From NCBI GenBank assembly GCA_958449275.1, contig CAUDHE010000061.1, positions 1 to 15,555 on the forward strand: 15,555 nucleotides of DNA, read 5' to 3'. Below the pieces are notes generated by a model, which was given only the letters and a program-made list of their open reading frames with translations, made no database searches and had not been told where the DNA came from. This document shows, in pieces, positions 6,596-14,072 of this stretch. The DNA comes from an uncultured Alistipes sp. (lineage in GTDB: Bacteria; Bacteroidota; Bacteroidia; Bacteroidales; Rikenellaceae). Every line of letters begins with the position of its first letter. The stretch's first letter is position 1. The position numbers and the translations under genes were made by a program.

Positions 6596-7889
6596 GAATC
6601 ACGAGGATGTAAAGGTTGCGTTCTACCTAAAAGTGAACGTTTTCGGCAAGCCGAGGGCAGAGGCGAACTCATTCGCACTATGCCGAGGCGAGAAAAGGTG
6701 CACGAACGTGAACGAAACGAATGCCGAGGGTCGTTGCCCCGTCATGGGTCGATTGACCGTCGGGCGTTCGGAATGCGTGTTCAGCGCGAAGATGCTCGCG
6801 CCGCGTTCGCTGTGGATGTCGGGTCGTGCCAAAGGCAAAAGCGCTGAGGCAGTCGAAATCAATCGCCGGCTGGACGAACTCCGGGCTTCGGCTATCAGCA
6901 TATACCGCCAGCAGTCGGCCGTTCGCGACGGGGTAACGGCTGAGGAGGTCAAATGCCTGCTGTTGGGTATGGCTTTCGGGCAAGAGACATTGCTCGATTA
7001 CTTTCACTCATATATCGAACATTTCGAGAAACTGGTGGGTGTAAACCGCACAATCAAATCGGCACGCACCTATCGTTGCGCCTACGAACACGTCGAACGG
7101 TTCTTGTCGGAGCGGCTTCGGCTGTCGGATGTTCCTTTCTCCGCTTTGGATCGGTCGTTCATCGACAAGTTCGACCTGTATCTGCGCACGGAGCGGAGGT
7201 TGGCTCCGAACACCGTCGTTCTCTACATGTCGCGTCTGCATACGGTCATCAACAAGGCCATCGCCGCAGGAATCATCACCTCTGACCCGTTCGCCGGGTA
7301 CGAGCCGCCGCGTCCCGAACGCAGACGACGTTATCTCACGCGCGAGGAGTTGCAGCGGCTGATGACTACGCCGCTCCATTCGCCGAGACTCTATCTTATT
7401 CGCGATCTGTTTTTGTTCTCCTGCTATACGGGCATCAGCTACGGCGATATGTGCCGCTTGACTGCTGCGAACCTCGAAACGGCCGAAGACGGAACGGTCT
7501 GGATCAAGGCCGCACGAGAAAAGACGAACGTGGAGTTCGAGATACCTTTGCTGGATTTGCCGCTTCATATTATCGACAAATACCGCGATACAGCGCCGGA
7601 CGGCAAGATGCTCCCTATGTACGGAAACTCGGAGTTGAACAAAGGATTGAAACACCTTGCTACGGTCTGCGGTATCGATCGCAAACTGACCTTTCACATG
7701 GCTCGCCACACCTACGCGACGGAAATCACCCTCTCACACGGTGTGCCGATGGAGACGGTGAGCCGTATGCTGGGGCACAGCCGCGTCGATACGACGCAGA
7801 TATACGCCCAAGTAACCGACAACAAAATCGACACCGACACGCAGTCGCTCGACGAACGGATTGCAGAACGGTTTACGGTAGCCATTTAA
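6594..7889 (+). CDS. Tyrosine recombinase/integrase, first of a tandem pair
   Basis: 431 residues. An N-terminal arm-binding region (about 1-105) carries a low-complexity insertion typical of Bacteroidota integrases. A SAM-like core-binding domain (about 130-235) contains LLDYFHSYIEHF and RTYRCAYEHVERFL. The catalytic domain follows (about 245-420), with the beta-hairpin Lys K310, HMAR box (H368, R371), H395 in MLGHSR and the nucleophile Y404 in TTQIYA. The usual first catalytic Arg is absent: the box reads CYTGISYGD, as known for IntDOT-type enzymes of Bacteroides conjugative transposons. It cuts and rejoins DNA at an attachment or inversion site. The next recombinase starts 26 bp downstream. 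It appears intact. Whether it moves this island or inverts a locus cannot be told from the sequence. Confidence 0.92.
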   Translation: MNHEDVKVAFYLKVNVFGKPRAEANSFALCRGEKRCTNVNETNAEGRCPVMGRLTVGRSECVFSAKMLAPRSLWMSGRAKGKSAEAVEINRRLDELRASAISIYRQQSAVRDGVTAEEVKCLLLGMAFGQETLLDYFHSYIEHFEKLVGVNRTIKSARTYRCAYEHVERFLSERLRLSDVPFSALDRSFIDKFDLYLRTERRLAPNTVVLYMSRLHTVINKAIAAGIITSDPFAGYEPPRPERRRRYLTREELQRLMTTPLHSPRLYLIRDLFLFSCYTGISYGDMCRLTAANLETAEDGTVWIKAAREKTNVEFEIPLLDLPLHIIDKYRDTAPDGKMLPMYGNSELNKGLKHLATVCGIDRKLTFHMARHTYATEITLSHGVPMETVSRMLGHSRVDTTQIYAQVTDNKIDTDTQSLDERIAERFTVAI

Positions 7890-7915
7890 CTTTCAACCTT
7901 TGGAGAACAACAGTT

Positions 7916-9187
7916 ATGGAAAAGAATAATATGAAACGCCGCAGCACGTTCGCCGTGTTGTTCTATATCAACCGCACGAAAGTCCGTAAGGACGGCTTGT
8001 GTCAGCTCTTGTGCAAGGTGAGCATCGACGCCGAGGCGGCACAAATCGGGACGAAAGTCGCGGTCGACCCTGCAATCTGGAATCCGACGACGGGGCGTGC
8101 CGACGGTCGCAGCCGCAATGCCAACGAAGCGAACCGTGCCATCGACGCGCTGACGGAGGAAATCAAGGCGCACTACAAACGAATCAATCTCTCTTTGGGT
8201 TTCGTAACGGCCGAGTTAGTGAAGAATGCCGTGAAAGGCATAGGACAGAAGCCGCTGACGCTGCTGGCGCTCTTTCAGGAACACAACGAGGAGTTCCGCA
8301 AACGGGTTGGCATCGACCGCACGAAAGAGACCTACGGGTGCTACGTGCGTTCGTACAACCACCTGCGGGAGTTCGTGCAGCGGAAATGCGGGCAGGAAGA
8401 TATAACCTTGCGCAGCCTCGACCGGGAGTTCAACGATGCGTTCGACCTGTTCCTACGGACGGAACGCCGCCTGCAACAGAAGTCGGTGCACGAACACCTC
8501 TACCGTTTGAAGAAGATGACCGTGCGAGCTGTCAATCAAGGAACGCTGCGTCGCGATCCTTACGCCACGCTGCACCCCGAACTGCCCAAGCGGAAAAGTC
8601 ACCACCTGAAACTCGACGAGTTGAAACGGCTGCTCGCCGAGCAGGTTGCCGACCTCGAACTGCAACGGGTGCGGGACTGGTTTATTTTCTCAACCTTCAC
8701 GGGACTGGCGTATGCAGACCTGAAACAGTTGTCGGAGAAACACATTACGCAGGACGCAGAGGGTGTACGGTGGATACATATCCGCAGACAGAAGACCGGC
8801 ACGGAATCGGTCGTGCGGCTGCTGGACGTACCTCTACGCATCATCGAGAAATACCGAGCCGAACGCACCGACGAACGGCTGCTGCCGATTTGCTCCTACC
8901 AGAAGTTGCAAAAACTCATTTCCAGACTGGGTGAAGTCTACGGAATAGAGAATATGACCTTTCACAAGGCTCGACATAATTTCGGAACGCATATCACGCT
9001 CTCGCTGGGCGTACCGATCGAGACCGTCTGCCGCATGATGGGACACCGGCGGCTGATGACCACTCAAATCTACGCCCATGTAACGGACAAAAAGGTGGAC
9101 GAGGATACGAAGCAGTTACGACGATTATCCGCGAACCGCAAACTCGAACTCTATGAAGAACCGAAAACCGAGCAGGCGAACGATTGA
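7916..9187 (+). CDS. Tyrosine recombinase/integrase, second of a tandem pair
   Basis: 423 residues. The ATG at 7916 is chosen because GGAGA lies about 10 bp upstream and the family-typical opening (RRSTFAVLFYINRTKVRKDG) follows directly. An arm-type DNA-binding domain (about 8-95) precedes a core-binding domain (about 115-220) and the catalytic domain (about 228-400). Catalytic residues are K293, H350/R353 in FHKARHNFGTH, H377 in MMGHRR and the nucleophile Y386 in TTQIYAH. Box I reads FTGLAYADLKQL, so the usual Arg is replaced, as in IntDOT. It is related to but well diverged from the first recombinase, so the two are not a recent duplication. Tandem recombinases often work on one site as partners; that is an inference here. 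Confidence 0.92.
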   Translation: MEKNNMKRRSTFAVLFYINRTKVRKDGLCQLLCKVSIDAEAAQIGTKVAVDPAIWNPTTGRADGRSRNANEANRAIDALTEEIKAHYKRINLSLGFVTAELVKNAVKGIGQKPLTLLALFQEHNEEFRKRVGIDRTKETYGCYVRSYNHLREFVQRKCGQEDITLRSLDREFNDAFDLFLRTERRLQQKSVHEHLYRLKKMTVRAVNQGTLRRDPYATLHPELPKRKSHHLKLDELKRLLAEQVADLELQRVRDWFIFSTFTGLAYADLKQLSEKHITQDAEGVRWIHIRRQKTGTESVVRLLDVPLRIIEKYRAERTDERLLPICSYQKLQKLISRLGEVYGIENMTFHKARHNFGTHITLSLGVPIETVCRMMGHRRLMTTQIYAHVTDKKVDEDTKQLRRLSANRKLELYEEPKTEQAND

Positions 9188-9216
9188 TATAATGACTTTA
9201 CTAAACGAATGAAATT

Positions 9217-9576
9217 ATGACGATACAACCCATAACGATCGAGAACGGACGGGTAACGATTCGCCCGACCGCCCTCGGAGTATGGCTTACGCAAAGCCAG
9301 ATCTCCGACTTGTTCGGAGTATTCACTGCCGCCGTAAGCGCGAATATCCGAGCGATATGCAAAAGCGGCGTTTTGGATGAAGCCTGCGTTATCCGCCGCA
9401 CCCGCTGTCGAGACGGGAACATCGTCGAGAGGTACAGCTTCGAAATGGTTGCGGCACTGTCGTTCCGACTTAAATCCGAAAACGCCGAGGCGTTCAGACG
9501 ATGGATTATCGAACGAGCAACGACACCTGTTATCGTCTGGAAAATGCCGACGAGTAAGAGCTGGGAGAGAAACTGA
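9217..9576 (+). CDS. Small RhuM-N-like DNA-binding protein downstream of integrases
   Basis: 119 residues. The segment WLTQSQISDLFGVFTAAVSANIRAI (about 24-48) resembles the winged-helix-like N-terminal part of the RhuM/virulence-associated family (pattern W-x-TQ-x-xIxxLF, VSxxI). The following part, RYSFEMVAALSFRLKSENAEAFRRW, matches the stretch that precedes the C-terminal domain of longer relatives. The protein ends there, so it is a short form. Small proteins of this kind are often found just after Bacteroidota integrases, as far as I recall, and may be excision or regulatory factors, but no function is proven. It begins 29 bp after the second recombinase and is probably the third gene of that operon. 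It ends 26 bp from the convergent protease-like gene. Confidence 0.7.
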   Translation: MTIQPITIENGRVTIRPTALGVWLTQSQISDLFGVFTAAVSANIRAICKSGVLDEACVIRRTRCRDGNIVERYSFEMVAALSFRLKSENAEAFRRWIIERATTPVIVWKMPTSKSWERN

Positions 9577-9602
9577 AAATCATTTAGTTGCAATATATAA
9601 AA

Positions 9603-10214
9603 TTAGAGGTCAGGAATGTCGAACATCGTTAGATTCGAGTTTCCGACAACAACCATATTGTCTTTATTTTCAAGCAATAGTGCGCCGTATAAGCCTCCGA
9701 TTTTATAATGATTTTCTTTATATTTATTTTCCATCGCCAACTTCGATTCTTCGACCGTTTTTCCCGATAGAAATTGTTTGAGACCTTCGACAGCGCATTC
9801 CACGCACTCTTCGCGAAAGAGAATATTGGTATCGCTTTTGTATCCCCAAAATAATGCGATGTTTCGATTACTCAATTCCTCTTGCAATTGGTTCCCGCAT
9901 TGGCACGAAAACGTATAAAAAACGTTTCCGCCGAATAAATCCGAATTGACATCGTTCGAAACGACATTTTCGTTTCGTTCGTTCACTATGCCTTTCTTAT
10001 GTCCGTGCATATATGCGGAAAATATGAAACCGCTACGACAAGAACCGATATGCCGTTTGATTTCTTCAGCAGAAAGGTCCGGAGGAGTTATCGTTTTGAA
10101 CGATATTTTTGAATCAAGTGCGATTTGTTTCGTTTCATCGGCGCAAGATTCGAAAAACCATTTGTTTTCTTCGTTATAATCGTTATTATACGAGATGATA
10201 ATATCGTCAATCAT
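9603..10214 (-). CDS. Predicted caspase/CHAT-like cysteine peptidase, candidate effector
   Basis: 203 residues, no signal peptide or membrane segment, so cytoplasmic. I do not recognise a named family, but the layout fits the caspase-hemoglobinase fold (clan CD). Strand FIFSAYM is followed by H70-G71, the usual catalytic His-Gly. After about 30 residues, hydrophobic strand NVFYTFS leads to C104-Q-C-G107, comparable to the SCHSG motif of metacaspases. The next strand, IALFWGYKS, and a C-terminal helix with LSGKTVEESKLAMENKY resemble the post-Cys region of CHAT-type proteins. The start codon overlaps the end of the receiver gene by 8 bp, implying translational coupling and a joint role. Being last in a methyltransferase/kinase/receiver operon, it is the likely output, perhaps a cell-death or target-cleaving protease. 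Fold assignment is inference; C106 is an alternative nucleophile. Confidence 0.6.
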   Translation of the reverse strand: MIDDIIISYNNDYNEENKWFFESCADETKQIALDSKISFKTITPPDLSAEEIKRHIGSCRSGFIFSAYMHGHKKGIVNERNENVVSNDVNSDLFGGNVFYTFSCQCGNQLQEELSNRNIALFWGYKSDTNILFREECVECAVEGLKQFLSGKTVEESKLAMENKYKENHYKIGGLYGALLLENKDNMVVVGNSNLTMFDIPDL

Positions 10215-10803
10215 CGAGTTTGCTGTCTAATAAAGATTGGATAGTAGATTTGTACATTATTCTCTCGATATCTTTTCCGAACCCGGTTTGTCGGCGGACT
10301 TCATCAAGAATTTTTCTAAGCGTATAACTTTCTTTTCCTTTGCATACGAAAGTCTTGTCGGCTTCTTCTTCGTGTTGCAAAATCCATTGCTCTAAAACGC
10401 AGTCGAAATCGGTATTCCAATTGTATTTTATCCGTTCGACGATTTCTTCGGCTTTACGCATATCGGCATTATTGATAAAATAGATGCCTTTATTGTTTAT
10501 CATCTCTATGACATCGTTTACCGGCTGTTGCAACGGAGAGTTAGCGGACATCATTACGATGTAGAGCAGAGATGTTTTTTCTCGTATGCGTTTCAACCCT
10601 TCTATCCCTTGTAATCCCGTATCGAATTTACAATCTAAAAAAACAATGAGCTTTTTCGATAGGTTATCGAAAATATAGTCTAAACTTTTTTGGACGTCGG
10701 AGAACAATATTACTCGTGCGTCTTGAAATACCTTTTCGAGCCTTCGAACGAAAGGATCGGAGGATTTCATATTGTCGTCGATTATTACGATTTCGAAATT
10801 CAT
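10207..10803 (-). CDS. Response-regulator receiver protein without DNA-binding domain
   Basis: 198 residues. Residues 1-120 form a receiver domain: strand FEIVIIDDN gives the acidic pair D9/D10, LIVFLD gives phosphoacceptor D57, and IVMMSAN gives the switch S86. The usual Lys after strand 5 is not in its normal KP context (GIYFINNADMRK), so phosphorylation kinetics may differ. Residues 125-198 are predicted helical and charged, with the patterned stretch SYTLRKILDEVRRQTGFGKDIER; I see no helix-turn-helix and cannot name this part. The gene starts 6 bp after the sensor kinase gene and overlaps the caspase-like gene by 8 bp. It most likely receives phosphate from the upstream kinase and passes the signal by protein contact, possibly to the caspase-like protein. 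That partner is an inference. Confidence 0.8.
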   Translation of the reverse strand: MNFEIVIIDDNMKSSDPFVRRLEKVFQDARVILFSDVQKSLDYIFDNLSKKLIVFLDCKFDTGLQGIEGLKRIREKTSLLYIVMMSANSPLQQPVNDVIEMINNKGIYFINNADMRKAEEIVERIKYNWNTDFDCVLEQWILQHEEEADKTFVCKGKESYTLRKILDEVRRQTGFGKDIERIMYKSTIQSLLDSKLDD

Positions 10804-10809
10804 ATTCGT

Positions 10810-12930
10810 TTATTTTTTAAATGGTAAGGTTATTTGAATCGTCGTTCCCCCGTCGCCGAACTCGCTATCGATTATCTTTACGCTACCTTTCAATGACTCG
10901 ACTCTCGTCTTGACCACATATAAACCGATTCCGGCTCCCCCGTCTTTTTCCGTCGTAGTATTATACAAGCCGAACACCCATTCTTTTTTTTCATCAGGAA
11001 TACCTACGCCAGTATCGGATATTTTAATAATTAACTCGTTATTATCCGTAAAGGCGGTGCATTTCAGAATTTTTTCATTGACACTCTTCATCGCTTTAAT
11101 AGAATTGTCTATTAAGTTTTGGAGGATGTCGTAAAAAAATTGTCTGTTCGAAGATATAATCAATTGCTCTCCTATGGCATATTCGGCCTTTATTCCTTCA
11201 TAATCGAACTTAGTTCGATAATTCTGTATAATGTCGACGATAAGTTTTTGCAAATCAATATCTTGAAAAGAAATATTGGATTGAGAATAACTCAACATAT
11301 AATTGATGACCTTATCTAATATTTCCATTTCTTCGGAAATTTCTTTCGCATATAAGAGAAAAAATTTCTCTTCCTCAGGGTCGGGGTAAAATTCTTTGAA
11401 GAAGTCTGCTTTACGTTTGATCTTATTCAACGACGTACGTACTGCATGAGTGATATGTATAGCATATTCTTGCAAAGACATAATACTCATGTACATATTT
11501 TCTTTGCGAATAAATTCTTCTTCCGCTTTTTTATGTTCGGCGATAGCGGCTTTTACGCTTTTCCCCGTTTTTTTTGCGGTCGAAATCAATTTGTTCAATT
11601 GCGGTTGCAATTGGGGATGGGCTTCTGCGATATCGGACGCCGATTGAACTAAATCATCGATATCTTGTTTCGCGTTATTGAGTTCGGAATCTATATCTTT
11701 TTTTCGGTTTTTTCTCAAATATATTTTATAGTCTTCAATAGCACTGATCTGAAGGATAATGAACTCTTTCAATGCACGGTACTCATCGTTGTCGTTGAAG
11801 TCTTGGCGATTCGTCGCATCGATGATTTCCGGATTCTCCTGTTTCGAAATATTGACTATTCCGATTATTTCTCGTGTGCTGATCTTATTGAAGATATCTT
11901 GCCACAATCGTTTGTCAATTCCTAAAATATCGCGTTTCTTGTTAGCATCGTCTTCTCGTTCTGCGAACGGAGTCGTAATTACGCCGTCTCGATAGATTTT
12001 AACACCATCAATTTCGTTATTCGGATATTTTTTTCGGAACGTTCGTCGCGCTTTATCATCGAAATAAAATAATCTCATAGAAATTCCGCCGAATTCTTTG
12101 ATCTCGATATTTTTCTTTTGAATTTCTCCGGTTTCTTCGTCGAAATAAAGAGTTTCCTGCGTCTTGCGTTCCTTATCGAATGCAATATTTAATGAAAGCG
12201 TTGCATCGTCTGTATCGGATATTGATTCTATGACTTCGGCTTTTATGGCGAATTCAGGTGCGAATACTCGTATTTGGAAAGGCGGATTCAAATTCGCATA
12301 CGGAGATACGATTTTCGAAGCTTCTCGAATGAATCTTTTCACATCGTCTTCACTCCAAATTTCTCTGACATTTTCGATAATCAGATTTGTTCCCGATTCC
12401 TCTGTATTCGAGGACGGAATATATTCGTATCTATTTTCGATATCAGTGAATAATTTGATCCCATCGTCGCCATTGGCCTGATTGTAATACAGATTCCAAT
12501 CAATCTCTACATTCAGCCATCCATCGCTATTTGCTCGTTTGGTTATGATATTCACTTTGTCTCCCAGTTTGTCTACCGCGAAACGACCGATACCTTTTTC
12601 TCCTACGCATCGTCGGGAAAAAGGGGCTGGAGATATCGGATTTTTTCGCTTATTCGAAGTCCCGATTACCATCCATTTATCGCGAATATCTTCGAACGAC
12701 ATTCCGAATCCATTGTCTTTAATCGATATACGACTTCTGGATTTATCTGCGGAGTCGGCATCGAATCCGACATTTTCGAATACGACCTCTACTTCCGTGG
12801 CATTCGCATCGTAACAATTTTTCACGAGTTCGAACAGAGCGGTAATTCGATCCGTAATCAAATCGCGTCCGATCAGACGAAACGTACTTACGTCGAATCT
12901 CCATTTCAATATTTTCTCGTCTCTCATCAT
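10810..12930 (-). CDS. Dual GHKL protein: MutL/Hsp90-type ATPase fused to a histidine kinase
   Basis: 706 residues, no membrane segment, so a cytoplasmic sensor. The N-terminal GHKL ATPase has its N-box at E34-N38-D41 (FELVKNCYDANAT), DNGFGM at 72-77 and the lid loop GEKGIGRFA at 110-118. An S5-like region follows (about 180-400) with KIYRDGVITTPF and GIVNISKQENPEII, characteristic of MutL/Hsp90-like ATPases. A charged helical linker (about 405-480) leads to a histidine kinase: H-box HAVRTSLN with H495, N-box QNLIDNSIKAM (N605, N609), G1 box DTGVGIP (639-645), F box around 651-656 and G2 box GGAGIGL (664-670). Both ATP sites look complete. The start overlaps the methyltransferase stop by one base. 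GHKL proteins of the MORC/paraMORC type are known in restriction-modification neighbourhoods. The N-terminal part may sense DNA or protein state and trigger H495 phosphotransfer to D57 of the next gene product; this is inference. Confidence 0.88.
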   Translation of the reverse strand: MMRDEKILKWRFDVSTFRLIGRDLITDRITALFELVKNCYDANATEVEVVFENVGFDADSADKSRSRISIKDNGFGMSFEDIRDKWMVIGTSNKRKNPISPAPFSRRCVGEKGIGRFAVDKLGDKVNIITKRANSDGWLNVEIDWNLYYNQANGDDGIKLFTDIENRYEYIPSSNTEESGTNLIIENVREIWSEDDVKRFIREASKIVSPYANLNPPFQIRVFAPEFAIKAEVIESISDTDDATLSLNIAFDKERKTQETLYFDEETGEIQKKNIEIKEFGGISMRLFYFDDKARRTFRKKYPNNEIDGVKIYRDGVITTPFAEREDDANKKRDILGIDKRLWQDIFNKISTREIIGIVNISKQENPEIIDATNRQDFNDNDEYRALKEFIILQISAIEDYKIYLRKNRKKDIDSELNNAKQDIDDLVQSASDIAEAHPQLQPQLNKLISTAKKTGKSVKAAIAEHKKAEEEFIRKENMYMSIMSLQEYAIHITHAVRTSLNKIKRKADFFKEFYPDPEEEKFFLLYAKEISEEMEILDKVINYMLSYSQSNISFQDIDLQKLIVDIIQNYRTKFDYEGIKAEYAIGEQLIISSNRQFFYDILQNLIDNSIKAMKSVNEKILKCTAFTDNNELIIKISDTGVGIPDEKKEWVFGLYNTTTEKDGGAGIGLYVVKTRVESLKGSVKIIDSEFGDGGTTIQITLPFKK

Positions 12931-13985
12931 TATTCGAGTTTCAAATGTTTCGCGATACTCATCGCAATTATCCGTCCTAATTTAGGAGGAACAGCATTCC
13001 CGATATAGCGAGATGCTTTAGTGAGCGATACGGCTTGTTCATTCGAGAAAAATTTGTAAGTTCTCGGGAACGTTTGTATCAATGCGGCTTCTCTCGCAGT
13101 TATTGCACGGTCTTGTTCCGGATGTCCGAAACGACCGTTGCCTAAACCTGTGCATTGCGTGGTCATCGTCGAAGCCGGTGAATCCCAAATCATTCTTCCA
13201 TATACGCTGCCGAACGATTTTCCTTTTTCAGTCAGGTGGCACTTCAATTTCAACTCTTCCGGCCAATCTTTCCAACTTCCTCCGTAGGGAGTACTCTTTA
13301 TACGACGTAGATTCAGAGGAGAGAGGGATTGTGCTCGGTGCAACGGGTCTTCTGCGCAGGTTTCTCCTGCTTTTATTTCAGGCAAATCGCTTATAGCGTC
13401 TCTCAGCGTCACGTAATTATCTTTCGTATGGGTCGGCGGAATCAATTCTATTTTCCCGATCCTCGACGCTATAAGCACTAATCGTTTTCTAGTTTGCGGT
13501 ATTCCGTAATCCGGACAATATACTTTATTGACGCTCACTTCATATTCTTTCTGTTTCAATAAAGAAATGAAGTCGGATAGCACGGGTTTCAATTTGAAAT
13601 CCATGATCTGCGGAACATTTTCCATCGTAACGATATCCGGCAATGTCTCTTTTACCAATCGGCCGAATTGATAAAGCAGGTCGTATTTGTTCGGGTCTTT
13701 TTCTTTGTTTTTGAAAGCATACGACGAAAATGGCTGGCAGGGAGCGCACCCTGCTAAAACCCGAACTTTCTTCCCTTTGAAGAGTTTGTTGATTTTGGAT
13801 TTCCGCACTCGCGTAATATCCGTATCGAAAAATTTCGCTTCGTTGTTATGCATATACGCGAACTCACAGGTTTTGTCAATATCGAATCCCGCTATAATAT
13901 CGAACCCTTCCTGTTTCAATCCATAGCTTAACCCTCCGATACCACAAAAAAGATCGATTACTCCTATTTGATCTCGTTTCAACAT
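12930..13985 (-). CDS. DNA cytosine-C5 methyltransferase
   Basis: 351 residues, normal for a compact m5C methyltransferase. Motifs in order: I DLFCGIGGLSYGL (11-23, SAM binding), IV GCAPCQPFS with nucleophile C83, VI MENVP (121-125), VIII QTRKRLVLIA (164-173), a short target-recognition region (about 175-290), IX REAALIQTFP (298-307) and X YIGNAVPP (327-334). It transfers a methyl group from SAM to cytosine in a sequence that cannot be read from the protein by eye. It is the first gene of a four-gene operon and diverges from vsr, which would repair the T:G mismatches arising from deaminated methylcytosine. No cognate restriction endonuclease is seen in the window. The gene is AT-rich compared with the core genes and appears intact. 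It should be active, judging by the complete motif set. Confidence 0.95.
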   Translation of the reverse strand: MLKRDQIGVIDLFCGIGGLSYGLKQEGFDIIAGFDIDKTCEFAYMHNNEAKFFDTDITRVRKSKINKLFKGKKVRVLAGCAPCQPFSSYAFKNKEKDPNKYDLLYQFGRLVKETLPDIVTMENVPQIMDFKLKPVLSDFISLLKQKEYEVSVNKVYCPDYGIPQTRKRLVLIASRIGKIELIPPTHTKDNYVTLRDAISDLPEIKAGETCAEDPLHRAQSLSPLNLRRIKSTPYGGSWKDWPEELKLKCHLTEKGKSFGSVYGRMIWDSPASTMTTQCTGLGNGRFGHPEQDRAITAREAALIQTFPRTYKFFSNEQAVSLTKASRYIGNAVPPKLGRIIAMSIAKHLKLE

Positions 13986-14012
13986 TTATTCGTACTTCAT
14001 TTCAATTTTATA

Positions 14013-14020
14013 TATCTTTG
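14013..14020 (+). promoter_or_regulatory. -7 box of the vsr promoter
   Basis: TATCTTTG matches TAnnTTTG exactly. Transcription would begin near 14025, giving a leader of about 45-50 nt to the ATG at 14073. No good -33 TTG is seen. It lies only 5 bp from the oppositely facing -7 box for the methyltransferase operon. Confidence 0.5.
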
Positions 14021-14025
14021 TACTA

Positions 14026-14033
14026 CAAAAGTA
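14026..14033 (-). promoter_or_regulatory. -7 box of the methyltransferase operon promoter
   Basis: On the minus strand this reads TACTTTTG, an exact TAnnTTTG match, about 40 bp before the ATG at 13985. Its start point would fall in or next to the vsr -7 box, so the two divergent promoters overlap and probably cannot both be occupied at once. Confidence 0.5.
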
Positions 14034-14072
14034 ATTAAAGATTCTGAATCGAATAACTATTTTCAGGAATTT

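Noticed and set aside
7451..7915. Longer start for the second recombinase
   Set aside because: It would overlap most of the catalytic domain of the first recombinase in another frame; the start at 7916 has a ribosome site and the family's N-terminus.
13968..14072. Longer start for vsr giving 35 extra residues
   Set aside because: It would overlap the methyltransferase start, precede the vsr -7 box and add residues unlike Vsr.
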